Positions 7,116-14,659 of a stretch of 19,194 nucleotides of DNA are shown here, piece by piece. The first letter of the stretch is position 1. Each line of letters begins with the position of its first letter. The notes under the pieces were generated by a model. The model had not been told where the DNA came from. It did not search any database and saw only the letters and a list, made by a program, of their open reading frames with translations. The translations under genes and the position numbers were made by a program. This DNA comes from J005 sp964613235 (lineage in GTDB: Bacteria > Pseudomonadota > Zetaproteobacteria > Mariprofundales > Mariprofundaceae), in NCBI GenBank assembly GCA_964613235.1, contig CAZTGM010000034.1:1-19194 (forward strand). The letters are read 5' to 3'.

Positions 7116-8150
7116 CTACAAAAGCTCGCGATACACCTGCAGATGCTCCTGTGCCACATCCTGCCAAGAGCGGTGGTAATGGATGCCATGCCGGGCCTGC
7201 ATTGCCTGCTCGCAGGCCTCACACCATTGCGTCAATGGCGCCTCCAGCGGCAACACAAAACGCGCATCCACCTCGGATCTGGCACCACACTGATCCGATA
7301 ACACCACAGGAACTCCGGCCGACATCGCTTCGGTAATCACCATGCCGAAGGGCTCCATACGTGCCGGATGAAGCAGCAGATCCAGTTGGCCGTAAAAGGT
7401 ATCCAGTGCTGTATCCCCGAACAGGCGATAGCCACCGGACCAGTCGTCAAACAAATGCTGAATTACTGCCGGATCCGGCCCCGCAACATAAAATTCGAGT
7501 TCCGGCATACGCCGGCGCAGTTCAGCAACAACCTTTAAGGCAATATCCAGCCCCTTGCGCTTCCATTCGCGTCCGACAAAACCGATCACCGGCTTTCTGT
7601 CCGCCGCTCGTGCCACGCGCGGAAACTGGCGCACACCCGGTACAATCACCGGCCCCATGCGCGAACCAATGCAGGGATAATAATGAGCCAGCATATCCCG
7701 GATCAACACCGAGTTGGGAATCACGCAACGTACCTGTGGCGCGCATACTTCCCGCTGCTCCAGTCGCAGGCTGGCCCATACCCGCAGTGATAATCGTCTA
7801 AAAACAGAACCATCCCGAACACGGGCAAACGGCGGACCATGAAAGGTGGTCACCTGATGCACGGCTGTCGCTTCATGGCTGTGAATAATATGCTGTGCGA
7901 CCGCATGCCGTGACACCCAGCGCGATACCCGGCCCGAAAAACGCCATGCCGCCAGCCAGCGCGGCTTACGCGCCATAGTGCCCAGCGTATGCACACGGAT
8001 GCCTTCAGCCACCTCGCCACAGATTTCTTCACAGAGAATTTCCACCCGGCAGTCCAGCCGGTTCAGCGCCCGACTCAACTCCCAGACATAGGCTTCCATG
8101 CCACCCACCGGCCCATAGCGCCGCACAACCTGCAAGACCCTGACGCTCAT
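7116..8150 (-). CDS. WaaG-like GT4 glycosyltransferase (LPS core)
   Basis: A 344-residue GT-B enzyme of family GT4. The N-terminal domain opens with VLQVVRRYGPVGGMEAYVWEL, the glycine-rich loop after strand 1. The C-terminal domain has VIGFVGREWKRKGLDIAL (R194 and K199 in the phosphate-binding segment), VAGPD, and LLLHPARMEPFGMVITEAMSAG with the nucleotide-sugar E-x7-E motif (E266 and E274). This is the organisation of WaaG, the LPS glucosyltransferase I that adds the first outer-core hexose to heptose II. Its place at the end of the waaA-waaF-waaC operon supports a core role, though donor and acceptor are not proven. ATG at 8148-8150 shares one base with the preceding stop (TGATG). It is the last gene of the operon and converges on lptF with no evident terminator. 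Confidence 0.82.
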   Translation of the reverse strand: MSVRVLQVVRRYGPVGGMEAYVWELSRALNRLDCRVEILCEEICGEVAEGIRVHTLGTMARKPRWLAAWRFSGRVSRWVSRHAVAQHIIHSHEATAVHQVTTFHGPPFARVRDGSVFRRLSLRVWASLRLEQREVCAPQVRCVIPNSVLIRDMLAHYYPCIGSRMGPVIVPGVRQFPRVARAADRKPVIGFVGREWKRKGLDIALKVVAELRRRMPELEFYVAGPDPAVIQHLFDDWSGGYRLFGDTALDTFYGQLDLLLHPARMEPFGMVITEAMSAGVPVVLSDQCGARSEVDARFVLPLEAPLTQWCEACEQAMQARHGIHYHRSWQDVAQEHLQVYRELL

Positions 8151-8914
8151 CAGCGCTTGCGCTGCAATTCCACAGCCTTGGCATATTTCAGGAATGAGGT
8201 CATGGCTGCCTGAGTCGCATGCACCAGTCCGGGAATGCCATCCAGCATCCCCAGGCGAAACACATAATTGCGCAGAAAACGCCAGCCCGGATTCCCCAGC
8301 ACCTGCAGCAATCCAATGCGACGATCCTCTGCCAGCAACTGTTGCGCCTGCAAATCCGTATAACGATTGATCTTGTCAAAAATTTCGGCGATGGAATCCG
8401 CCGTACAATGCTCAATACAACCGGGCAACCGAGCGACACCCCCGTCTACCTGCACCGATTCATGAATATCGCGCGCATTCCACGCCGCACGGCGGCGATC
8501 ATAAAAACGCACATGCGGATCAGGCCATGCCTCACCATGCCGCAGCCAGCGCCCCATGATACAGTGACGGAAATTGCAGCGATAGGCGGCCACCTGCGGC
8601 GACGAACGCATCGCCTCGCGAATGGCCTCCGCCAGTTCCGGGCTGACGCGCTCATCCGCATCAATATTGATCACCCAGTCAAAACTCGCCTGTTCAGTGG
8701 CAAACTGTTTCTGTCGCCCGAATCCCTCCCAGTCATGATGAATAACCCTGGCTCCCAGTGAGCGGGCAATCTCGCAAGTCGCATCCTGACTGCCGGAATC
8801 CACAACGATACACTCATCCGCCCACTGCAGCGAACGCAGACAGTCGGCAATATGGTCTTCCTCATTCAGCGTGATCACCACCGCCGATACGGGAAGATGT
8901 ACCATCTCCGTCAA
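8150..8914 (-). CDS. WaaE/KdtX-type GT2 glycosyltransferase (LPS core)
   Basis: A 254-residue soluble GT-A enzyme. It has the WaaE-family pattern VSAVVITLNEEDHIADCL, WADECIVVDSGSQDATCEIA (DSGSQD at 39-44), DWEGFGRQKQFA, WVINIDADERVSPEL (DADERV at 85-90), GEAWPDPHVRFYDRR and IHESVQVDG. Enzymes of this type add beta-1,4-glucose to heptose I of the inner core in Klebsiella and relatives. Start chosen: TTG at 8912-8914, which overlaps the carbamoyltransferase stop as TTGA and has GAGG eight bases upstream. An ATG three codons downstream (8903-8905) is possible, but GGAG directly abuts it and leaves no spacing. It is flanked by a carbamoyltransferase and a WaaG-like GT4, so the three probably act on the same core region. 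Confidence 0.83.
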   Translation of the reverse strand: MTEMVHLPVSAVVITLNEEDHIADCLRSLQWADECIVVDSGSQDATCEIARSLGARVIHHDWEGFGRQKQFATEQASFDWVINIDADERVSPELAEAIREAMRSSPQVAAYRCNFRHCIMGRWLRHGEAWPDPHVRFYDRRRAAWNARDIHESVQVDGGVARLPGCIEHCTADSIAEIFDKINRYTDLQAQQLLAEDRRIGLLQVLGNPGWRFLRNYVFRLGMLDGIPGLVHATQAAMTSFLKYAKAVELQRKR

Positions 8915-10608
8915 TGAGCCGGCCTCTGCACCAGATAGGGACCGACAATCAGGGCATCCAGATCTGCCGCGAGAAAGGCCCGAATAGCCTCATCCGCCGT
9001 ACGCACAATCGGCTCCTCATGCATATTAAAGCTGGTATTAATGACGCTGGGCACGCCGCTGAGCGCAGCATAAGCCTTGATGATATCGTAATAACCTGGA
9101 TTATCCTGACGCCGGATCACCTGCGGCCGTGCCGTGCCATCGACATGAATGGCTGCCGGAATGTTCTTTTTGGCCACCTCGGAAGCATCATAAGTAATGG
9201 TCATGAAACGTGCTGCAACATGATCTTCCCGCCAGTCCGGAAAATATTCGGCAGCATGTTCTTCAAGAATGACCGGCGCAAACGGCATGAATTCCGTGCG
9301 CTCGAATTTCTGGTTCAGCCACTGATTGATCGACGGGTCATTGCAGGCTGCCATGACCGTGCGATTACCCAGCGCACGCGGACCGTATTCCATACCGCCA
9401 GCCGCACGGGCCACCACCTTGCCTGCAACCAATAGTGCCGCCACTTCGCCCGCCAGATCATCTGGTTCGCTGTAATCCAGGCCAGCATCGCGCAAAGCCA
9501 GCCGGGCATTATCACGATCAATGTTCGTACCCAGATATACCTGCTCCAGCAAGACAGGCTCCAGTTTACCGGCATGCCGGGCACAGACCTCAAAAGCTGC
9601 ACCTGTAGCCAGGCCACCATCGCCCATATTGGGATGAACATACAGATTTGCGATTTCGGGCAAGGCCAGTAATCGCTGGTTCAGCTTTACATTGGCAAAC
9701 ACGCCACCAGCCAGAGCCAGCTTGTTCACCTTCAGTGCACGCACCTGCTGCTGCACCCAGTCGCAAATTAGCGTTTCAGTAAAGGCTTGAATACCAGCCG
9801 CCACATCCTCACGACACAGATCCTCGCACATCTCACGAATCACCGCCTGGCCCATTTCGGTAAACTGGCGCAATGTGACGCGTGCCAGCCGCGCATCAAA
9901 CAGGTGATCCCAGTCTTCCCGATTCACATGCGCCAGCAGGCGCGAACAGAAGGGCTCGGGATTGCCGTAAGCAGCCAGTCCCAGTACCTTGCCTTCGTGT
10001 CGCGTGGCCTTGAATCCCAGATACACGGTCACAGCCGAATAAATCAGCCCGATACTGTTTAAGGCATGCAGGTGTGACACCTGCTGCAAGCGACCATGCT
10101 CACCCAGCCATACCGAGCCCCAGGAAAAGTCGCCGGAACCATCCAGCGTAATGACACCAATGCGCTCATCGCCGAATGGCGATGCATAATAGGCGGAAGC
10201 CGCATGCGCCAGATGATGTTCGACCGTTTCCTTCGGCTTGTTTGCCAATACGCCATGCGGCTTCTTGCGCGAACGAAAAAGACGGGCCACCCGGTCGTAC
10301 TGATGCTTCCAGTAAAACTTCCGGATCAATGGCTCCTGTTTACCCGCTTCGGCAATGTGGCGGAACAAGCGATTCAGATAAGGGCGCTGATCCCAGCGAG
10401 ACAGATTCGCCAGTGCGACAACGTCCACATCTTCCGGCCTGACGCCGGCAATATGCAGCGCCTCATCAATGGCCTGATGCGGATAGGCATTATCCATTTT
10501 AATGCGTGACAGACGCTCTTCTTCAATGGAAGCCACCAGCTTGCCATCCACGACCACACTGGCCGCTGTATTATGGTGCCTGCCATCATTGATACCGAGA
10601 ATGATCAT
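8911..10608 (-). CDS. NodU/CmcH/TobZ-family carbamoyltransferase (LPS core modification)
   Basis: A 565-residue enzyme with both halves of the family. The N-terminal Kae1-like domain starts MIILGINDGRHHNTAASVV, and contains EEERLSRIKMD, the metal-site histidines HHLAHAASAYY (H131, H132, H135) and LDGSGDFSWGS. It continues with ALAGGVFANVKLNQRL (about 299-314), ARAAGGMEYGPRALGNR (E407 in the EYGPRALGNR motif) and a C-terminal domain with FMPFAPVI and VINTSFNMHEEPIV. These enzymes transfer a carbamoyl group from carbamoyl phosphate to a sugar hydroxyl through a carbamoyl-adenylate. The Pseudomonas aeruginosa waa cluster carries a comparable gene linked to 7-O-carbamoylation of core heptose, the likely role here. 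ATG at 10606-10608 is preceded by GAGGAG ten bases upstream. Extending upstream adds 19 residues with no family likeness. Confidence 0.88.
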   Translation of the reverse strand: MIILGINDGRHHNTAASVVVDGKLVASIEEERLSRIKMDNAYPHQAIDEALHIAGVRPEDVDVVALANLSRWDQRPYLNRLFRHIAEAGKQEPLIRKFYWKHQYDRVARLFRSRKKPHGVLANKPKETVEHHLAHAASAYYASPFGDERIGVITLDGSGDFSWGSVWLGEHGRLQQVSHLHALNSIGLIYSAVTVYLGFKATRHEGKVLGLAAYGNPEPFCSRLLAHVNREDWDHLFDARLARVTLRQFTEMGQAVIREMCEDLCREDVAAGIQAFTETLICDWVQQQVRALKVNKLALAGGVFANVKLNQRLLALPEIANLYVHPNMGDGGLATGAAFEVCARHAGKLEPVLLEQVYLGTNIDRDNARLALRDAGLDYSEPDDLAGEVAALLVAGKVVARAAGGMEYGPRALGNRTVMAACNDPSINQWLNQKFERTEFMPFAPVILEEHAAEYFPDWREDHVAARFMTITYDASEVAKKNIPAAIHVDGTARPQVIRRQDNPGYYDIIKAYAALSGVPSVINTSFNMHEEPIVRTADEAIRAFLAADLDALIVGPYLVQRPAH

Positions 10609-10615
10609 ACGTCTG

Positions 10616-10678
10616 TTACTCCTCAATAAAACCGTCGTCGATATCGTCTCGCCCCTGATCCTCAAACACGGCCATCAT
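10616..10678 (-). CDS. Possible 20-residue acidic peptide upstream of the carbamoyltransferase gene
   Basis: A 20-codon ORF fills the gap between the DUF3108 gene and the carbamoyltransferase gene. Its ATG (10676-10678) overlaps the DUF3108 TGA as ATGA. Its stop TAA (10616-10618) is seven bases before the carbamoyltransferase ATG, and its last two codons are that gene's GAGGAG ribosome site. The product (starting MMAVFEDQGRDD, ending IEE) carries about eight acidic and one basic residue. I do not recognise it. It could be a translational-coupling leader or chance; its own ribosome site is poor. Confidence 0.25.
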   Translation of the reverse strand: MMAVFEDQGRDDIDDGFIEE

Positions 10679-11436
10679 GGCTGCATCGCCTGCGGTGCGC
10701 GATATTGTTCCAGTGTACCGACAATATGCCCAAACTTTATTTTTGCCACCAGCTTGAGCGGAATATGCCGTCGATCATCGGTCACCCAGATTTTCATCGT
10801 GCCCTTGCTGGAAAAAATGCCTTCCGTCAACAGCTTGGGCTCCAGCACGACGCAGGCCACCTTGCCACCCCAGGGTGCACTGATCACCTCCCGCTTGTCG
10901 CTCACACGCACCACCACCTCATAGCGCTTGCGTGAATCGAATACCGGGATACTGAAGGTATCGCCGGGCTTTAGCGGCATGGAACGCGTGAGAAGAAAGG
11001 CATCCACCACACTCAGGTGACCGGCAGACACCTCATACCATGTCGATGTGCCCTTCTGGGTGTAACGCACCTTGTTCTTGCGCCAGAAAAAACGGGTTTG
11101 CTTGGTAGAATGGTAACGGTTTTCATGCTGCTCAACATCAAAACGAATGCTCTGCATTTTGCCATGCACACACATGCCGTCGGCCGTAATTGTATCACGC
11201 ACCTTTTTAAACAGATCGAGCATTTTATTTGTTTTCGCAAACGTACGCGTGCTCCAGCCATGCCTGGTTTTGACGATCTCCATCGTCGCCGAGCCTGCAT
11301 TGATAAATTCCCAGCCGACATCAAACGTCATCCTCTCACCGATAAAGGGCAAACAGGATGCTGCATGCGCCGATAACGGCAGACTCAAACAAATCATCAG
11401 CAATACATGCCGGATCAAAGACTTCCCCGTAGCCAT
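10675..11436 (-). CDS. Secreted DUF3108-domain protein
   Basis: About 253 residues with an N-terminal signal peptide: basic SLIRH, then hydrophobic VLLMICLSLPL, ending SAHA before a predicted cleavage near residue 25. The mature part is beta-rich and fits DUF3108: ERMTFDVGWEFINAGSATMEI near the start, a central PLKPGDTFSIPVFDSRKRYEV, and the closing GTMKIWVTDDRRHIPLKL followed by VAKIKFGHIVGTL. The protein is expected in the periplasm or at the inner face of the outer membrane. The family's function is not established; its place in an LPS operon suggests an envelope role. The ATG at 11436 gives a 22-base overlap with the preceding gene. A TTG at 11416-11418, overlapping that gene's stop as TTGA and preceded by GGGGA, is a good alternative start; it gives a more typical signal peptide beginning at the Ile-Arg-His. 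Confidence 0.82.
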   Translation of the reverse strand: MATGKSLIRHVLLMICLSLPLSAHAASCLPFIGERMTFDVGWEFINAGSATMEIVKTRHGWSTRTFAKTNKMLDLFKKVRDTITADGMCVHGKMQSIRFDVEQHENRYHSTKQTRFFWRKNKVRYTQKGTSTWYEVSAGHLSVVDAFLLTRSMPLKPGDTFSIPVFDSRKRYEVVVRVSDKREVISAPWGGKVACVVLEPKLLTEGIFSSKGTMKIWVTDDRRHIPLKLVAKIKFGHIVGTLEQYRAPQAMQP

Positions 11437-11993
11437 CCCAGTAACACCATGCCCGCCAGCCCACCAATCAGACCCAGAACATTGTTGCCTTCACGGTGTC
11501 GGATCACCAGTGACCAATCGAAGCTTCCACGCATGATATCCGTGGAGATGCGCGGAAAAAAGCGTGGTACCTTCTGCATATAGCGCCGATATTCATCACC
11601 GAAATGGCTTACCAGATCACCTTCCTCCCGATCCATGGTTGGCAGGAAAATAAGCAGGAACACGATCATGCCGAAAATCAGCAGCCAGATATTGTTCGCA
11701 GCCAGCAAAAAACCGGCTGTAATAAAGGCATGCCCCAGATACAGCGGATGACGGCACAGTGAATAGGGCCCGGTTTGCGTCACTTCGGCCATTTTCTGAA
11801 TATGCCCTGAAGCCCAGATACGAATGCCTTCACCCAGCGCAATCAGCGGCAGCCCCCACAAGATGCTGTGCCAGCTGGGTGCAGCAAAATACAGCGCCAC
11901 CAAGGCAAACGCAGCACTGAGCTTGATGCGGTGCTGTTCAACAATGCGCCGCCAACCGCGTGTTGGCGAACGTTCAGATGTTTGCTGATTCAT
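11415..11993 (-). CDS. Isoprenylcysteine carboxyl methyltransferase-like membrane protein
   Basis: A 192-residue membrane protein with about four or five helices. The C-terminal half carries the ICMT/PEMT-type SAM site: RIWASGHIQKMAEVTQTGPY, then CRHPLYLGHAFITAGF (the RHPxYxG motif), a hydrophobic hairpin, and REEGDLVSHFGDEYRRYMQKVPRFFPR, where the EE pair and the Y-x3-V-P-R-x-x-P tail are conserved. Bacteria lack prenylated CAAX proteins, so the substrate is unknown; related bacterial enzymes methylate lipids or small molecules. ATG at 11991-11993 lies inside the end of waaC (20-base overlap) and has an excellent GGAGG six bases upstream. A longer reading from 12041 would lie within waaC and is rejected. 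Confidence 0.8.
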   Translation of the reverse strand: MNQQTSERSPTRGWRRIVEQHRIKLSAAFALVALYFAAPSWHSILWGLPLIALGEGIRIWASGHIQKMAEVTQTGPYSLCRHPLYLGHAFITAGFLLAANNIWLLIFGMIVFLLIFLPTMDREEGDLVSHFGDEYRRYMQKVPRFFPRISTDIMRGSFDWSLVIRHREGNNVLGLIGGLAGMVLLGWLRGSL

Positions 11994-12996
11994 GCAGTGC
12001 CTCCATGACCGCGGAAACGCGAATATCGTCCATGCAAACAAAATGATCGCATGTTCGTTTGAAACATGGTCCGCAGGACGGGTTCGATTCGATATGCCAA
12101 TGCTGCTCTCCTATCGGCCCTGAGCGCCAGGATGCGGATGGCCCCCAGAACGTCACCGTACAACGGCCCAGCGCCGCCGCCAGATGCAACAGTCCGGTAT
12201 CGGCCCCGATCACCGCATCAGCATGGCCAAGCAGATGGCACAATGCTGACATGTTCAGGCGTTCCGGCAAGCTCTGTGCACCGGATTGCTCCGCCAGTTG
12301 TACAGCCTGCTGTCGCTCCTGTTCACTGCCCCAGCTGAATATTACGCGCTTGCCCTGTGCCTGGATGGCGCGTGCCAGATCGATCCATGTGGTTGCCGGC
12401 AACTGTTTGGTTTGCCAGCCACCAGCCGCATGCAGAACGATGAATGCCCCCAATGCCTCTGTCAGCGCCACCACGGATGCCGGTGGCTGCATGGCCTGGA
12501 GCACATCACCTCGCACCTGCGGCAGGACATAATCCATGACACATGCCGTTCCATTGCCATCTGTGATAGCTGCATGCGCCACTTTCCGGTATTGCTGCAC
12601 CACATGCCGCTCCTCATCGCAAAACGGCACACTGTGCTGCAACATGGCCGCCGGTTTCTCGCGCACATGTTGCCTGTCTATACCGTACACCTGCGTACCG
12701 ATCGCCCGCGCTAGCAAGGCAGACTTCATCAGCCCCTGTAAATCCAGCACACAGGAAAAATCCAACTTCCTCAGAGCATGCACTGTTTCCAGCGTGGCAC
12801 GCATGCCACCTTTGCCTTTCAGATCAATGCAGTGTGCCTGTACCGCTGCAGGAAACAATTCACTGACAAAGGCATAACGGCGATCCACCAGCCAGTGCAC
12901 TTCATTCACTTTCGGACTGGCCAACAGATCTTCCATGGCGGGAAGGCAATGAATCATATCGCCAAAGGCCGAAAGCCGCACCATCAGCACATTCAT
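11974..12996 (-). CDS. waaC: LPS heptosyltransferase I-like GT9 (WaaC)
   Basis: A 340-residue GT-B enzyme of family GT9 that uses ADP-heptose in the cytosol; WaaC adds the first L,D-heptose to Kdo-lipid A. Motifs: VLMVRLSAFGDMIHCLPAM at the start (WaaC pattern R.S..GD..H.LPA), CVLDLQGLMKSALLARAIG with D85, QGL and K91, VREKPAAM, VLHAAGG, and the ADP-binding GADTGLLHLAAALG (264-277) with TFWGPS after it. A Cys-rich tail (C308, C311, C316, C321) resembles that of the neighbouring WaaF and is not in the E. coli WaaC. ATG at 12994-12996 overlaps the waaF stop as ATGA. A WaaQ-like heptosyltransferase is an alternative, but the QGLMKS and REKPA motifs favour WaaC. Confidence 0.82.
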   Translation of the reverse strand: MNVLMVRLSAFGDMIHCLPAMEDLLASPKVNEVHWLVDRRYAFVSELFPAAVQAHCIDLKGKGGMRATLETVHALRKLDFSCVLDLQGLMKSALLARAIGTQVYGIDRQHVREKPAAMLQHSVPFCDEERHVVQQYRKVAHAAITDGNGTACVMDYVLPQVRGDVLQAMQPPASVVALTEALGAFIVLHAAGGWQTKQLPATTWIDLARAIQAQGKRVIFSWGSEQERQQAVQLAEQSGAQSLPERLNMSALCHLLGHADAVIGADTGLLHLAAALGRCTVTFWGPSASWRSGPIGEQHWHIESNPSCGPCFKRTCDHFVCMDDIRVSAVMEALHESANI

Positions 12997-13967
12997 GATT
13001 CCAGCGCATCCAGGCAGGCATCGAGCACCATGGCAGCACTGATATTGCGCATACAGGGCTGGCCTTCTACCTCACACTCGCGGGTCAGGCAGGGGCTACA
13101 ATCCGCCGGCTCGTATAGCAATCGCACCTGCGTTCCGGACGGTGCCGTACGTGCCGGATCCGTTGCCCCGAACATGCATACCGTGGCCCGCTCAAGCCCT
13201 GCCGCCACATGCATCAGCCCCGAATCGTTACACAACATCAGCCGGCATTGGGACACCAGCTGCAAGGCCTGACGCAGACTCGTCTGACCACAGGCATTCC
13301 AGCAAATGCCCTGCACACCGGCCAATACCTGTTCCCCGATACCATATTCAGCTTCTGTACCCAGTATCAGCAGATGCCAGCCCCTTGCAGCCAGTTCACG
13401 CAAAACAGCCGCATAGGCATCTGCAGGATAACGTTTGGCACCGCCGAACTGCGCACCCGGCGCCACGCAAACCAGCCGCGCAACATCCATGTCATGTTCT
13501 GCCAGCATCTTCTGCGCCGCGGACAGATCCTCCGCCGGCGCCTGCAGGCGAACCTCTTCATGCAACACGGGAATATCCAACTGTCTGAGCATATCCAGAT
13601 AATACAGTCGATGATGCTCATGCAACAGGTCGAGCCGCCGGGGCAAGGAACGGGACAGCAACCACCTGCGCCACTGCCCCCGGTAACCGACCCGCTCATG
13701 CGTGCCGCTCTGCCATGCCTGCCATGCCGAACGAAAACTGTTGGGAAACAGAAAGGCAACACCCGCTTTCGGCACTCGCTCACTCATGACCTGAATCTCG
13801 CCCAGATCAAGATAAGGCACCAGATCTTTCAGCCAGCCACGGCCAAACATAAATGTTTCCGCCTGCGCATAATAATGCACCAGTGATCGCATGGCTGGCT
13901 GGGCCATGACCACATCACCCAGCCAGTTCGGCGGCATAAGCAAAAGCTGACGGATATCTCCGCTCAT
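12993..13967 (-). CDS. waaF: LPS heptosyltransferase II (WaaF)
   Basis: A 324-residue GT9 enzyme that adds the second heptose to the inner core. Strong WaaF signatures: LLLMPPNWLGDVVMAQPAMR at the N-terminus, LFPNSFRSAW (FPNSF at 74-78), the PGAQFGGAKRYP loop (170-181) that matches the PGAEFGPAKRWP of E. coli WaaF, and LCNDSGLMHVAAGLERATV (NDSGLMHVAA at 247-256). Four cysteines follow (C290, C293, C298, C305) in a CSPC-x4-C pattern. ATG at 13965-13967 overlaps the methyltransferase stop as ATGA. An upstream start at 14003 would add 12 residues inside that gene and before the normal family start. It lies directly before waaC, the usual pairing. Confidence 0.92.
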   Translation of the reverse strand: MSGDIRQLLLMPPNWLGDVVMAQPAMRSLVHYYAQAETFMFGRGWLKDLVPYLDLGEIQVMSERVPKAGVAFLFPNSFRSAWQAWQSGTHERVGYRGQWRRWLLSRSLPRRLDLLHEHHRLYYLDMLRQLDIPVLHEEVRLQAPAEDLSAAQKMLAEHDMDVARLVCVAPGAQFGGAKRYPADAYAAVLRELAARGWHLLILGTEAEYGIGEQVLAGVQGICWNACGQTSLRQALQLVSQCRLMLCNDSGLMHVAAGLERATVCMFGATDPARTAPSGTQVRLLYEPADCSPCLTRECEVEGQPCMRNISAAMVLDACLDALES

Positions 13968-14659
13968 TCGGCCAGTGCTGGCCTGGCGCCCTTGTGCGAA
14001 CAAACGAACAAACGTTCCCGGCGATCCAGACTGGACAACAGCCCCCCTTTCAATTTGATGCCGACATCGACATGAATGTCAAAATGACGTTCCAGACTGC
14101 GCCTGATGCCAACATAGGAATAGCAATACGGCCTTCCCTCGGGCCCCAGGGAAGGCAGACACCGGCTGATAAAGTAGTGCAATCGGGCCTCAATACCTGA
14201 AAACACGGTCATGCCGATAATCATGATACCATCTGGCTTGAGCAGACGTTCCATCTCGTTAAGCACCAGTTCGGGATTCATGACATAGCCCAGCGCATTG
14301 ATACAAACGATGCAGTCAAAACTCTGGTCCGCGCACGGGACATTTTCCGCCATACTGGTCAGGTAACGTCCTTCCGGCAATTCACCCGGATAGGCCCGGC
14401 GGAAATCATCCAGCAGGGGGTCAAGGAAGGTTTTATGCCCTTTTTCAATCAGCTTACTGATACAGGCCGGACCACTGCCAATTTCCAGAATCTTCGCATC
14501 GTCACCAAGATGCTGCGTATATTTGAGCATATAAGGCACATAAGATTCATGGATATGCGACAATGCCTCACCCAGCGCGCGCTGACCGGTCCATTTCTTC
14601 AATTCATGACGCTGGGATAATTGCCAGCGATGTCGCGAAACCACTTTATGATGCGCCAT
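13964..14659 (-). CDS. Class I SAM-dependent methyltransferase in the core operon
   Basis: A 231-residue methyltransferase with motif I AKILEIGSGPACISKLIE (E59 to G63), a strand-2 region KTFLDPLLDDF, motif IV FDCIVCINALGYVMNPE and the post-motif LLKPDGIMIIGMTVF. The N-terminus is long and basic (MAHHKVVSRHRWQLSQRHEL) and may bind membrane or an anionic substrate. The substrate is unknown. Its place between the acyltransferase and waaF suggests a lipid A/core sugar or another envelope molecule. ATG at 14657-14659 shares a base with the acyltransferase stop (TGATG) and has GGAGG seven bases upstream. It lies two genes from the Trm112-like protein, a family that elsewhere activates methyltransferases. 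Confidence 0.8.
   Translation of the reverse strand: MAHHKVVSRHRWQLSQRHELKKWTGQRALGEALSHIHESYVPYMLKYTQHLGDDAKILEIGSGPACISKLIEKGHKTFLDPLLDDFRRAYPGELPEGRYLTSMAENVPCADQSFDCIVCINALGYVMNPELVLNEMERLLKPDGIMIIGMTVFSGIEARLHYFISRCLPSLGPEGRPYCYSYVGIRRSLERHFDIHVDVGIKLKGGLLSSLDRRERLFVCSHKGARPALAE

Noticed and set aside
7085..7118. Possible terminator between convergent lptF and GT4 genes
   Set aside because: Only a 4-bp GCCC/GGGC stem with a ten-base loop and no run of T on either strand.
8911..10665. Longer carbamoyltransferase starting at 10665
   Set aside because: The first 19 residues show no family likeness, and the ATG at 10608 has a good GAGGAG site and the canonical MIILGINDG start.
13209..13886. 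Plus-strand open frame of 225 codons opposite waaF
   Set aside because: Antisense shadow of a certain heptosyltransferase gene; no domain-like pattern and no ribosome site worth noting.
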